Assembly: GCA_027886175.1 (NCBI GenBank)
Contig: JAJNNQ010000009.1
Span: 28,695,501 to 28,759,500, forward strand
Origin: Phylloscopus collybita
Taxonomy: Eukaryota; Chordata; Aves; Passeriformes; Phylloscopidae
Direction of reading: 5' to 3'
DNA: 64,000 bases
How positions within the stretch are numbered: the stretch's first letter is position 1; every line of letters starts with the position of its first letter. Made by a program: the position numbers and the translations under genes. Below, piece by piece: positions 48,997 to 62,900 of this stretch. A model generated the notes under the pieces. The model searched no databases. It was not told the origin of the DNA and saw nothing but the letters and a program-made list of their open reading frames with translations.

Positions 48997-51897
48997 TGTA
49001 GTAGTGGGTTTTTTGTTGTTTGTTAATAGCACCAATCTGACTTTAGTCATCCCAAGATAATGCAAAATATATGCTACTCAATTAAATCCTTAGCCACTTT
49101 CTACACAGATTTTCCCTAAAGGAGCAGTCAGTTTTTCATCTGCATTATCACCTCATGAAAGGGTGCCAGGTGGAGACCAGGTGATCTGCAGGTAAATACT
49201 TATCAGGTTACCTCTATAGGGTGAAAGAACCTTAAAATATATCTTATAGTAGAAAGGAAAGATATTCTTATACATGGTATGCTTTTATGAAGTATTCTAG
49301 GTACGTCAAATAATGGACCGCCTATGCCATTATGTTGAACTGGAAAAACTAAGTGTAGTACTGCAGAGAGTGATGTTTCCTTCAGTCCTTTAATGTAAGG
49401 GGAAGCAGTAAAGGCTTTTTGGAATTTCTTGACACTTATATCTTCCATTTATCTACCCAATAGGTTCATTTGTCAAGGATATCATATGGTTTGCCCATCA
49501 AAACATTAGCAGAGTTAATTTTACATTGCATGCAAAGTTCTGTGAGAGTAAATCAGTATGAGATATGTGAAAACCTGGTATAGGGATACAAGTCTAAGAG
49601 TTCATCATATTGCTTATTCAATAGTACCTATTATAAAATCGTTCAGACAGTGGCCTTTAAGGCATTACTCTAACAAATCTTATAATTCCTGTTAATAGTA
49701 CAGTTCTTTTCCTGCAATTGGTTGTTTGTCATTCCCCATATGACCCTGAAGAGCTCAGCTCACAGTCTTTTACTGCACGTCATTGTCCTCTCTCTGTGAT
49801 GTTGAAAATGAAGATAAAACCTGGTGGATTTCAATGGTCATGACATAAATGGTTTCTAGAAGTACAGGGTAGAAGAGAACACTGAGATGTGTTGCTCAAA
49901 GGCAAGGAAAAAAACACTTTATGTATACAAACCATATGCATATATGTCTGTACACGGTTTTTCTGTGCTAGCACAGTATTGTACACTGGACTCCAATAGA
50001 AGTTATTTTTGGTAATTTTCCCTGAACTGTAGGCATATACACATTGCAGGTATGTAAGGCTGGTTTTGCGTGCTCAAGGTGTATTGCATTGTCTGAGAGA
50101 GAAGGTATTCCAAATGCTGCACAATAAAGGGTGATAACCAAAGTGCCATACAAGAGTTGTGCTGTCCTGTGATGGTCATACCCTTTTTTTGACAGTGTCT
50201 TAATGCTTTCAATGCTTTCAAACTGGGAATCATAGCTGTGTGTTCTTACCAACCAACTTTTAACCAAAGCAGACCTAAGAACCCCTTTAGATGCAGCAGC
50301 ATGTTTTTTGCTTTACACAGCTGTTTCTGAGTGATGAAAAGGTCCCAGTACAGACAGGGCAAACAGGCTCAGAGCCTTGTGTGTGTTTTATAATTTTCTA
50401 TTATGCTGTTGCTTTCCTGGGTTGAAAGCTCACAAAGAACTCGGTCAGAGTTCACTGTCTGACTTTTGATGTGTAACACTCTCGAACACTTTTTGCGAAT
50501 AACTCCTGAAAGAAATGAAGCACATGGCAGAGCAAGTCATAGGTTCTGAAATCCTCACAGGAAGAGTTCTGGCAAAGAGAGTACAGCAACCAATAAAAAT
50601 CAATATTTTCAGTGGTCAAAAAGTTAGTATAACATGTTAACAATATAATATAGTCATGTCACATAGTGCATATGTTGCAGAATGACTCTATATTGATATT
50701 AATGTTGTGAAGATTAATTTTTTGGGAAAGCGTGCAGATGATAGAAAACTGAAATGTCACTAAATATTTCTATTTAATGAAGAAACATAATTTCTATTAA
50801 AAAAATGTTTCATTTCCTTCATAAGTACCTAACTTCTTAGTTTATATTTCATAGAAGATTACATGATATCGTAAAAATGTAGAAAGAAGGTAGTAAAAAG
50901 TGTGAGAAATAGCAGCTACCAGCTTCTGTGGTGATGAATTTGCTGGATGTATCACAGCTCAGAGAATAGTGAAGACGTGAGGCTGTGCAAAATGCAAACA
51001 CTCCCAAAAAAGCTAATAATATCCTTTCTCACAATTAACCATAACTTCCATTTACAATCAGTAATATTATAGGAGGATCTATCTATATTAAAACAAAATC
51101 AAAATCTGTCATGATGTGGCTATGATTTTGTAAGTCATTCACACATCTGAGAAGCAAATGAACTGGATGTCTTGGCTCATGAAATGTTTACATGTTAGGT
51201 TTATGGATGTACTGTAGTTTTATACTTCACTGCCGATGATCTATGAATAGAACAGCATGGTTCTGTCTTTGAAGCTATGAGTAATGGGTGAGATGATGTT
51301 CAGTTTATCATTTTATAAAGTCTTTATGCTCACAATCAAGTAGATATCCTTATTCTCACTACCTTTGAAAGCTGAATTCTGTATTGTTAAGGATATCTTA
51401 ACTGACACATGCAAGTCATAAAGTCTGACAGGACTTTTAATACAGCTTTAATGAAGATCACATGGCCATCAGAGAACAGGTGTCTAGTGTAAGCTAATTG
51501 TCCAAACTCCATAGATGAAAAACAGCAGAAAAGACAGACTATCTCTCTGTCTTAGAATTCCAGTTTTAAGTGTTCACCCAAGAAGTGTGCATGGGTTTGG
51601 CTAGTAGACACGTGATTTTATATTTCTGAAACACTGAAAATTAGGATTTGGATAAGCTCTAGACTCTAGAATCTAATCTTACTGATTATCTTTCCTGCAA
51701 AGAAGCAAAATTATTTCTGCATTTAGGGGGATTTTACAATTCTGTCTTCTTTGGAAAAAGTCATAAAGGGGGTTGTGATTGTCATGTGAAAGGGTGTTTC
51801 CTTGTACTCTTTGTATTTAATTGGTCTGTCAATGCCCCAGGAAAGCCAAGCCCCTTGTGCCCGACCAGTCTGTCGATGTCCTGTTATGGGGACTCCA

Positions 51898-51941
51898 CTG
51901 AACAATATTTTGTGTCAGAGGGCAGTTCAAATATTGTTCAG
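51898..51941. repeat. inverted repeat, 13-bp perfect arms
   Basis: CTGAACAATATTT at 51898-51910 is matched by its exact reverse complement at 51929-51941, with an 18-base spacer. Confidence 0.9.
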
Positions 51942-54139
51942 GGACATGCTACAACAGCATATTGGCATTGAATCTCCTACTACAAACTAGAAAGAAGTGT
52001 CTGCTCCCAGATCTCTGCAGTTTCTTTGAATATGTTATCTGCTGCCATTGGCTGCTATTGCCCTTGAGGGACTCATGCTAAACTGTTCAGAGAGTAACAG
52101 ACTTTATTAATAAACACACTGATAATAGAAAATTGTGATGGGTTAAGGTTTGAAGATTGCTGATGATGGTAACAGGCTGCAAAAGCAAATTTGGAGCAAT
52201 TTTACAGGCAAGCTCTAATCACCAATGAAAGCCAGCTTGAGTTAGTAATTCAGTGCTCATGGAGGATGGTTCTTACCCAGCAGATGTCCCTATGGAAGAG
52301 AAAACAGGTTCAGCAAGTTGACTGATCCCAGAAGGTACTTCTGTAACTTCTCTCCATCCCTAATTCACTTTTATACTATTTCTTTATATTTGGGTGGAAC
52401 TGATTGTCTGCCATCATACATTTGTTACTGATTCATGTAAAATTCTATCACTTCACTGTTAAAGATATGGCAAATAAAATAGAGTGCATAGTTGGTGAAA
52501 GGTGATCATACTATGCGGGCAGGTATCTTGGGGACAGGTAATTTTGGGATGGAGGTGTGAGTTAGTGTTACAATTGATAATAATGAGCTGAGTTCATCTG
52601 AAGAGAGTCCCCACAGTTGCTGGTTCAGCAGCAAGACATCCCCTGGGGTGACAGCTGCTATGTGCTGTATCAGACACATGGCACCAGCACAGTCCCAGCC
52701 CTGCAAGGATTACAGCAGAGCCTGGCTGTGGTGTTTCTGCTCTGCTCCATCCTCCATTTCATCCCTCAGCATGTGCTTAAGGTTGCAGGCTGTGGGGAAT
52801 GTATGTGAAGAATCATCATGGAACAGATTTTGTGCATGGCAACTGCATTCCATTCAGGAAGTATCAGCTGTACTTCACCCTATCACTTCCATACTATTAT
52901 AACTTCTGTTAGAATGGGAATATAACTTACCAGTTTTCACTCATTTTATCCCCGTCCATCTTCCCACAATGGTAGAGAAGAGGAGCTTCTTCAAGCATGG
53001 TTCAAAGGTCAGTCTGAGATACTAAACCTCCTACAATATTATTGCACATGTGTTCAGTGGTGGCTAAACTCCACCAGGACTCTGTATGCTCAGTCATGTA
53101 CTAAGTAGAATTCCAGCTGGCTGAGTTGAAGGGCAAGTTTGTATTTTGTAGCTAGATATACAGAATTGTGAAAGCCCCCTTTATGTGTATTTGTAATGTC
53201 AGCCTGGAAGGATATATCAGAGGTCTAAGGATATTTCATATGCAGCATCCTCTTAGAATTTGGAAGCTGAACAAACAAAAGAGAAACAGCACAAAGGTTA
53301 ACGCTATACTAAGAGTACATGAAAGGGAATAGAGAAGTAGTAGCTCAGCAGTTGAACTCTACCCTCGTGGCCTTTGCTAAAGGTGGAAGGTTGCCTGGGA
53401 TAGAGTGGTCCCAGATGAGCACTGGTATTTCCCAGACTGAGCACTAGAATTCTGTTACATAGAAAGAAAGAATACAGTGTGACCAATTCAGCATCTGAAG
53501 TGAGATATTGGAATGACTTAAACTATTTTGTCATATCTAATCTCTTATAGCTGGTATTTTGCATATCCTGCATTTGCTTAAAACAGAGTTACCACATGGA
53601 AAGATTACTTAAGATGGACGAAAGTCAGCCATCAAAGGCTATGCTGTAACCTTGCATTGTCCTTTCATTCCCTAATATATCCGCATTCTTTGGAATGTAA
53701 AGGTTGTGATGATACAGAGAGAATAAACCTATAAACTCTACTGCATCTTTATAGATATATATCAATATAATGCCTAGGAAGAAGTTCAAAAATCAAGATT
53801 ACTGTGACTATTTTAAGACACTTTGCCTTTCACAATAAGGAACTCAGTACTTGTGCCCGATACTATTTCTTTTTCTGAAGCTTTGTCTCATTCTGCGTTC
53901 CTCATTTTACAGAAAATCTAATGATGTGTCATCAGGGAAATGGACTAGTTAAAGTAAAACACCACCCCTAATGATATTTTCTAACTTACCTGGCTTTAAA
54001 AAAGCTTTATCTTGTCAGAGCCTTCTTAAGTACATAGTTAAATGGGGCCACAAATTTTATTTTCGTATTTCACAAGTTTATACTAAAAACTCTGAAACTC
54101 CTGTAGCAGATGTAATTAGATAGCTAATGATATTACAGC

Positions 54140-54185
54140 AAATATAAATATAAATATAAATATAAATATAAATATAAATATAAAT
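54140..54185. repeat. (AAATAT)n hexanucleotide microsatellite
   Basis: There are about seven and a half uninterrupted units of AAATAT. Confidence 0.95.
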
Positions 54186-55424
54186 GTACATGTTTGTGTT
54201 GAATTCCATTTGACAAACATTTTTCACAAAAGTAAGTTTCACAGGATACCTCTGAAATTTCTGGCTTCAATGAAAATGGAATACATCATTTCAAATTAAC
54301 ATAAAGTAGATAAATCAAAGCAGACCACAACTGACCAGTTAGTTCATTACATTGCCAATAGTGATAAATACTGACTGAGAATCTTTACTGAAAGCAAGTG
54401 GGTAGAATCAGAGGAGTGATTTGAGGCACTGAGGAGCCAAAGCTTCTCAAAATGCTCTTCCTGAGTCTATAATCATGTTTCAGAAAATCACCAAGGCAGA
54501 GGCAGTGTCTTTGCATTTAGTAGTACTTCACAGGCTAGTTAATAAAGGAAAAATCTGATATTCAGTATCTACAGATGTGTTGCAATGAGGAATTTCAGAA
54601 CTTATGTACATGACTTTAAAAAAAAAGTCCTATTTTGGTGTAAGAGACAGTGAATAAACTTTACCTATTCATCACATTCATCATACTAATGCTATTCCCA
54701 TCCCTCCCTGTCATTGTTCCAGTACTCAAAAGTCCTACATTTCAGTTACTCTTTGCATGGAGCTCTTTCTCTACTTTGAATCAGCCCTACTGTTCTCCAA
54801 TTTTTTTCCTGTTTTCTTGTACAGCACAAGGTGTGAAGGCACAGTGGCAGACTTCTGTTCATTTTCCATCCCTCTACTAATAATACCTGGTGTCCTATTT
54901 CCGTTACCAGATGCTTCTGAACAGTTGCCTAATGTTTTCGTTAGAATCCCTTATTACAACCCAAATTTTTAATTTCCCAGCAGCTCAAACATAGCAGCTC
55001 ATAGCAAAACACTGTATATTTGAAGCTAGGATTGTTTTAATCTATGTGTCTTTCTTTCTGTTTATATATATTTTGTTTTGTCTGACATTTTGTTAGAAGG
55101 ACTTTCTGTGGTAATCCACACTGGCTTTTGGGAATTCTCTCCTGAATCACTTAGTACCACCATTCAGCTGTCTCTCAGCTGTTCAGAGCATATTGTGCAG
55201 GTCCTCTTAGACCTCACATCCAGAGGCAACCAACCCCAAAAATGTTTTCTACTGTTTCATACTTTCGACTGCCTCTTTAATAGATAAAGAAACTCTAATG
55301 TAAATTTTTAAAAAGTTTCATTGTCCTGACCAAAATTAATTTAATTCATTTTAGGCTGGAGCAGTGTTGTGTGTTTTTGAGAGACTGCACTATTAGTGAC
55401 TAATGATTCAAACATTCAACCACT

Positions 55425-56128
55425 TGCAGTGGTCACCCAGGAGAAGGAGGACTGGACTGTTGGTGCCAGTGGCTTAAACAATGGGCTGGCTGCTTTGCCC
55501 CATGCACAGAGTGGCTTCCCAAGTGCAGAAAGGCAGGCACACCTGAGCCTACAAAGAGGGCTCCTAGATAAAGGGAAGAGGAAAATCTTGTAAGTTCTTC
55601 TTACCCTGTCAATGTACTCCCTTACATAATGACTCAGCTGTGAAATCTCCCCTCTGAAGTACAGGGACATTCACATGTGGGATGAAGGGATTCATTTCAG
55701 CTGTTAGGCCGTGATCTGTTCAACTACCTCTGACATAAGAGACAGCTGCAACATCTTAGAAGGTATCAAAGACTCACAAAATGTCCCTTGATCCTGTATT
55801 ATATCATCCAGGGGAGCTAGGGGGGATGTTTCCACCCAGCCTAAGCATAATATAAACCCCATGGGCTTGGTGTTTTTTGGACTCTTTCCTCCCACCACTC
55901 GATGGATACAGTCTGCAACCCCTGAGAAGAGGACCCTTGGGATGTAGTAGTAATCTATGGAGTAGTGATAGTCTTTCTACTTAATCTGTTTCTCTGTTGC
56001 ACTTTTTCTCTCCCTCCCTCTCACTTCCCTATCTTTCTCTCTACCTCACATTTACTGTTAAATAAAATCCATATTATTGACTTTGGCATATGGTCTCATT
56101 TGCACCTTAATTTGGGCAGAGGAATCTC
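55425..56128 (+). mobile_element. solo LTR of another avian family
   Basis: The promoter and polyadenylation signals are in the right order: TATAAA at 55851-55856, a C/T-rich block near 55995-56045, then CACATTTACTGTTAAATAAA with AATAAA at 56061-56066, and GACTTTGGCATATGGTCTCA near the 3' end. The last three blocks are typical of a common avian LTR 3' part. No internal retroviral sequence is attached. The start is placed near the CAGTGGTCACCCAGGAG block and is approximate. No target duplication was identified. Confidence 0.7.
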
Positions 56129-59100
56129 TAAGAATTTAAATAATTGGATCCTAAAAGTGTTATAGAGTTTAATGATGTTACAGAGTATTTCTAAATGAAC
56201 ATTTTCTTTGGGTTCTTCAATATTTTCTACTAGGTTTAAATTTCTGCCTCCAACAATTTTTTAATATCACAAAATCTACATTGTTTTGCAGGTAAAGTTT
56301 TATTTTCCAGCATTCACTGGGAGTATTCCATGAGGACACAGTTCACTGCTATATAGACTAAAATATGCAGTTTTTTTGACAGACCATCCTATTTCAAACT
56401 GCAACAGTCAAGTTTTCTATTTCAAGTTTTCCCCTCAGACAGACAGATTAACCCACCCAGACACACAGAAGTAGAATTAACATTCAGGCATCCACATATC
56501 TTTGTTCCAATTGTTATTTGTTTCTGTCATATGCTAATCCTCCAGTGCAGACTGTTCTGCTTTCAATAAACTGTCATAGTATTTCTTAGAATAATATAGG
56601 TCCCTTTTATTTTCCAAATTTCCCTAACTAGATCTGGCAATTTTATCAAGTGGCAATTGCCTCTGTAATGCTTTGACTTCCTTAAAATTGTGTGTGCATA
56701 TGAATAAAACCTGAAAGCTGTAGGTATGGTTCCCCAAGCCGTTTCAGTAAAGTACAGTATGTTCCACTCACACACTTTAGGAAAAACAGAAGTTCAACAT
56801 TACAGCCAAACTTTTTTGTAAAGTCTGCAGGAAATACTTTCAGGTAAACAGTTAGCATCAGATATTTTTGTTTCACCAAAGTAATAATTTTCTGTTGAGA
56901 TATTTGGTTTATATCTTCATTGCAAAACCCAAATCAGAGATGGATAGAGACCATCTTGTCCAATCATGGTTACTCATGGATTCAAGTAGAATTAGGTTCT
57001 AGTAAATCCACTTAGATGTCTGGCAATCTGTTTTATTTCCTTCTCACAAATATGTTTTACTACAGACTGCTATTTTAATCTTTGATCAGAAAGTTGTTTT
57101 AAAATATTTCCAACTTTATGGAAACATAGGAAATTAGCCTCTTCAGAGGAAATATTTTTAGAGGAATCCTTAAGAGCAAATCTCATAAATTTGAAGACAA
57201 AGACTTGTTTTTAGGGAGTGAATATTTTGTTTGTGTGGGGTGATAGCAGTTTTAATCAATGATACCACGAAAGTGAATGAAAATTAAAGTTTCAAGCTCT
57301 GATTCTCTTCTATGCAAATTAATGGGAATTGCACAGATGGCTTCCAAAATCTAGTTTCAAATAGCATAACTGTCTTACAAAATGGATAATTTGTAACTAA
57401 TGGCTTGAATAGTACTAACACCACTTATAAAGACACTGAACTATTCATCTTTTAGAAGAAACATGTATTTCATTTATATCTTGGGTTTCTTCCATGGGCG
57501 CTTTCTTCGAGGTCTTCCCACTTGCAAGCTCTGTTCAAGAGTTTTATTTCTAATCTAAGTAAATCTGAAAACTATAAACAAATACTTCTATTTAGTGAGG
57601 ATGATATTTTCATACTACATAGAGGCAGTCTTGGATTTTGATAATTTAAACCTGGGATTGTGTGCTAGCTATAATGTTTCTAACTGGCCTTCAAATTTGG
57701 TTAGTATATATAAACATGTAATTAAGGTGGAAGAATATTGTTCCTCAATACATATTTCCCCTTTTACTGTAAATCCAACTACATACAGACAATTTCAATT
57801 TGATATGTAAACAATTAACAAGAGCTTTAAAAATATGTATTTTTAAAAGCTTAAAAAATGTTATTAATTTGCTAATGGTAATTTCCTCAGTAATTTAATA
57901 CTCAGAAACAGTGGATCCAGTGCAATTTAGAGCAGAACAGGCTCTAAAAGAGATACCCTCTTATGAGAAGTTACTTTTATTTTTACTTACAACTCAACAT
58001 TATGATTGATGTGGATTTTTCCCCATATTTTCCCAGTTTCTGTGTTAGATCCTTAGAAGAAAATAATTTTCGTGTCCATCTTAAGAATATCTAGTAGCAA
58101 AATCGAGCTATAGAGGTCAGAAATTTAAGGCACAATTTAAATCTCCCAGTAGTGTAATGGAAAGATCCATTCCTACTTCTAAAAGTAAAATTTAAAGTTT
58201 AGTATTATCAAGAGGATAGATCCTTTTTTCCTTAGGGGATGGGGAATGGGTGTGATGCTGCAGATTCTCTTGTTTGTTTCACACATATGCAAACTTCAAA
58301 TACCAAGGTAATTGGTTTCTGGATGATGGTTACAGATTGAATAGCAATAAGAAGTTACTGTGTTTCCCTGAGTTTGTTTTAGCTTTTTCAGCTCTAGTTT
58401 ACATAGCCTAATTTACAGCTATATCATGTCTCAACAGAGTAAAAATTTTCTACTAATAGTTCCATTATTTTCTTCGTGACAGAATTTAACAACATCTTCA
58501 TTTAAATGCTAATTTTTTTTCAGTTAACTGCAGAAATAACATGCCTGAAGACAAATATAACATTTCAAGCATTATAAAAAATATACCAAAATTCATGCAA
58601 ATTGTCCAAATCAGTTAGCAACTTTGCAAGACAGGAGAAACGTATCAGAAGTGAGTAAACAGTGAGGAACACCACTGCTGATTTATTGGAGAAACATCAC
58701 TGCCAGCTTACTGCAGATAGATGAAGCAGGATGGAGGGGGGTTTTGTGCCTTTTTGTTCCTCTTTTTAACTGTATTATATCAAGTAACAGAGTATAAACA
58801 TATCAGTTTGGTATCTTCACAACAGACCTATGTTCTGTATTCTCAAATTCAGATTCAACTAATTTTCATTTCATGGCTCTTCCACTGCCACACTAGCTAA
58901 CCCATGGCATGTTATTTAATCCATCTGGGTTTCTATGCAATTATCTTTCTTACATTCCCTGTCTATGTGCACTTCAGTCATTAGGTAGGCAGAATAGCTA
59001 TTGCCATGTTTTGAGCTTCATCTACAAGTGGGGTTTGTTGTAGTCCTGTCAAATCTGGGGCAGTGTAAAATCATCATTCTGTCTCTGAATTTTAAACTTT

Positions 59101-59850
59101 GAGATAATTTTTTAAAAGGATTTATATGGACAGAAAAAACAATAGAAATAGAAAACTAATTTTTTCATGAACTTAGACAAGGACATGCTGTGAAATCATA
59201 TATTGAAACAGATATACTGTATTTAAATCCACATTCATTAAGAAAACCATCAGTAGTATTATAGGAGTCATATTTTTCACAGATAATATCAAAGCTATTT
59301 TAAAGGAAATTTGTGCCATCAATGTGGTTTATTACTATGCCAGGGCCTTAATCTTTCATTATTCATAATTAAAAGTAGATTAAGATTTGTTCTGGGTCCC
59401 CTATATATTTGTCCAAGGTGACAGCCATGGGGATTGCTCTGTAGTAGACAGTACTGATAGTATTATAAGTTTGAATGAGGCTTTTGAAAAAATGTAATAC
59501 AGAATTTTTAAACTTTAATATTTCATTAAATACCATATGAAAAATGGTACAAGCCACTATGGCCCAAGTAAAACCAGTGAAGTCTGTGAAGCTGTAGCTC
59601 CTTATATTATAATGCATTCTAGTACTTGATCTGGCTATCTTTTTATTCAGTAAAGGGAAGTTCTGTCAAAAAAAACCCAAAAACAACCCTTGCCAAAATA
59701 TGTCTCAATGCTTTTCAAAGACTCATATATCTTTCTTTTATTAATAGTCAGTTCTGTGTGGAAAGATCTTGGAGCTGCTTGTAGTGAGGTACTGGTGAGA
59801 GAGGTTCTTTTCACTTGCTTTAACTCCTATAAGTGGAAAAGAAAAAAAGA
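56129..59850. other. AT-rich non-coding stretch
   Basis: No gene or element is recognised. Confidence 0.5.
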
Positions 59851-59953
59851 GGGAGAGGGAGAGGGAGAGGGAGAGGGAGAGGGAGAGGGAGAGGGAGAGG
59901 GAGAGGAGAGGAGAGGAGAGGAGAGGAGAGGAGAGGAGAAAAAAAAAAAAAAA
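59851..59953. repeat. purine-only (GGGAGA)9-(GGAGA)7-A15 tract
   Basis: Nine perfect GGGAGA units (59851-59904) change without interruption to seven GGAGA units (59905-59939), followed by a 15-base A run. The plus strand is entirely purine for over 100 bases. Nine GGG runs spaced by three bases fit the consensus for G-quadruplex DNA, and a mirror-type purine tract can also form triplex DNA. Confidence 0.95.
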
Positions 59954-62900
59954 GAAGGAAAGAGAAGAAATTCACATGCTGAAAGGATGGAGGCTTCTTG
60001 AAATCCAAGAAATAAAATTTAAAAAAGAAACTACCAAGAGGAACCTAAGGAATTTTCCCAATCACTGCAGCCATTTAATTCTCGTAAAAAAAATATTTCT
60101 TCTCCCATTTTAACATAAAGTGCCATTTGTAACCCAAACATGGACAATGTGAAATCAGCACAGCAGTAAATGTAACTTGTTCAGCAAGTTCCCAAAATAT
60201 TTTGGGATGTAATCAGGATAGCTGGATGGCTTTCCCTGCTGGGAACATTGTTCACACTATACCTACTTTCTGTAAATCCATGCCGGCTGACAAATTCACT
60301 TGGTTGTTTCAGTTAATTAGACAATGGTCCCTTGATGCAAAATGAAGACAAATCCAATACCTGATATGTGGAGCACTGAGAGTTTGTAAGTGTTTGCTGT
60401 TTTTGGCATGTTTCAACAAAAAAATACAGTTCTATTTCTATAAATATGTGATTGCCACATTGTACTGGTCAGCTATTGCTTTTAAGCAGCTACATTCTGA
60501 TTTACATGCTAAACCTGCAGTAATGATACAGACAGGTTGCATCTACTAAAAAACATAGGTCACTCTTTTAGAGATATTGTTCCCCAGTTTAGGACAAAAA
60601 TGAAAAAAAAAAATCTTTGTAAGTTATAACTCCCTTTTTTTGCTAGGGTAATAGCCTTTAAATATATGCTTGGTAGATAGGATCAGACTCCTTTTCAAAA
60701 TTCATGGTCTTTAACAAAGATAAGCTACTTGATAAAGTATGAAACTCTAATAAAAATGAGATTAAAATGCAAATTTACTAGTCTGAGACACTGTAGACCA
60801 GTTTTTAACTGTGGTATTAGGAAAACAGAGATTCCCCCCACCCCTGCCACCTTCTCAAAATCTAGGGAAGGAAAACAGAAAAGAGTCATCCAAACTTGTT
60901 TACAATGAGAAACAGATGTGAGTTATTATGGAGTGTTACTGTATTATTAATAGGAGTTTGGTATCTGTATTATTTCAGATACACATTTCCCAGGTGTACT
61001 CAGAACACAGAAAGCTTGGGAGTTCTGCAAGTATTATAGTAAACCTCTGGTTACTTTTCATGGGGATGTCATGGCTAGGATTGCAAGCCAGTGGTACAGG
61101 AAGGAGACCAAAACAGGTCTCTAGGCAGCTATTCTGCTTCAGTGGAAGAGAAAGGGAAGTACTTCTGATGAGGGCTGAGAAATAACTGAGTAGTGACATT
61201 CTAATATTGCACTGTATCTGCTTTCTGGTGCAACTTTGGTGCTTGCTTGCACTCCTTCCTGAGTGTTGCAACAGAAGTGTGAGACCACACCACAAATGTG
61301 GAGTCAGGGCATCAGTTTGCAATTACCTTGTTGCTGTCCAGGGCCATCAGATAAAGTATTTTGCATGTCTCTCTTACAGAGAGTCACTTACCTACAACAT
61401 GTATGTACCAGTAGAAGCTTTTGTGGTGGTAGTTGAGAAATTAAATGTCAGAATTATAGGCAATAGGTCATCCCTGACTTATAAAAGACATTTAGGAGAG
61501 AACAGTTTGAATCCGTGCATCAAATAACAACTTTCAAATGCACTTGACCATCTGGTAAAAAAATGGCAGAAAGATTTCATATGTGACCAAGTAAATACAA
61601 GTGTAATGATGGAAAAACTGCAGCTATGAGTTCTGAGTTATCAACAATGTGGATATGTAGTGATACTCAATACTAGTAGATATATAAAGTATCTGCATTA
61701 TTAACTGGAAGCTAATTTAAACTTATACTTTTCATGTATAATGAACAGGAATCTCTAATTCTGAATTTCCATGTATCACTAATAAATTGGAAGACTAATT
61801 AATCAAATATTGCTGCAATATTAAATAGCTAATTTACCAAGCAAATTGTTTTTGAACTCTTGTGTGAAGCCGCCTGTGGCTATGTCAGATGATACTGTTT
61901 AAGTTATGTACTGAAGTGTATTTTGACTTCCAGAATACTCTAGTGTAGACCACACAGACCACAACACTAAAAATCCATGTGTGCTGCTGATAATATAACC
62001 CCAGAAAAGCTGACACATTTCTTACACAGAATACTTATTGTCTTTCATGTAAAACAAAATTCTACAGATAAAGAAATTGAAGTTGTTGCTTTTAAAGTTG
62101 TTTGGAGTAACATATCACATTTTAGTTTCATCTAATTGGAATGCCATTTAAAAACAAGAGCAACTAAATAAAAAGTTGGCCAAAGAAATGGGGAATGTAC
62201 AGTAAGCAGTTTAAATATCAAGCTTCAAATGTGGATTTTGAAACTCCCAGTAGGAATAGGGTGGAAGTTTAATCCTTGTCCCAGGCTAAGGAATATTTAA
62301 AAAGCTTAATTATAGAAAATGTTGACTGCAATTCTTGAGTAATATGCAGTATCTTTGAACAGTGAGGAAACAATGATGAATGAAATATGTGCTATATTCT
62401 GAACTGGGGTATGAAACTGCTCTTATATGCAATGTGTATAGACATAGTTGTAAAACAAAATAATATTAATAGGTAACACGACAGAACTCTTTAAACTAGT
62501 ATAAAAGTGTTTTGTTGCCATATTTAGAGACTTGCTCAGGTAAGACTTTTTTAATCATGTGTAATGTTTGAGGGGGAATCTTCATCAGTCAGGAAGTCTA
62601 AATGATCTCTTTGTATTGGAGGTAAAAGTGAGCCCGAGACAACTTCTCCTTCAGCACTGTTGTAGGTATTTCCAGAACTCCACAGTTCAGAGGTGCTAAG
62701 TATAGCAATCAGATTTCACCTATACTTCTCCATGATTTAATGGTCTTATACTTAAGTAAGCCATAAAATTTAATGGTGGTGTTTGTGTTTAAAGCCAGAA
62801 ACATACTTAAAAATACTTTTCTGAACCAAGACCATTAACACCATCATTGAGATATCTGAACAACCCAAGGCAATAAATGGAACATTTTGTGGGGACAAGT

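Larger units (their letters stand above)
42335..55424. other. long AT-rich non-coding stretch
   Basis: No gene, RNA gene or well-preserved mobile element is recognised in 13 kb, apart from the small repeats listed separately. Two segments have a less AT-rich, more coding-like look: the minus-strand frame at 46797-47096 and the plus-strand region near 52600-52800. Neither can be assigned to a protein family. Confidence 0.5.

Noticed and set aside
59690..60008. Open frames on both strands over the GGGAGA tract
   Set aside because: They only translate the microsatellite (Gly-Glu repeats on one strand, Leu-Pro repeats on the other).
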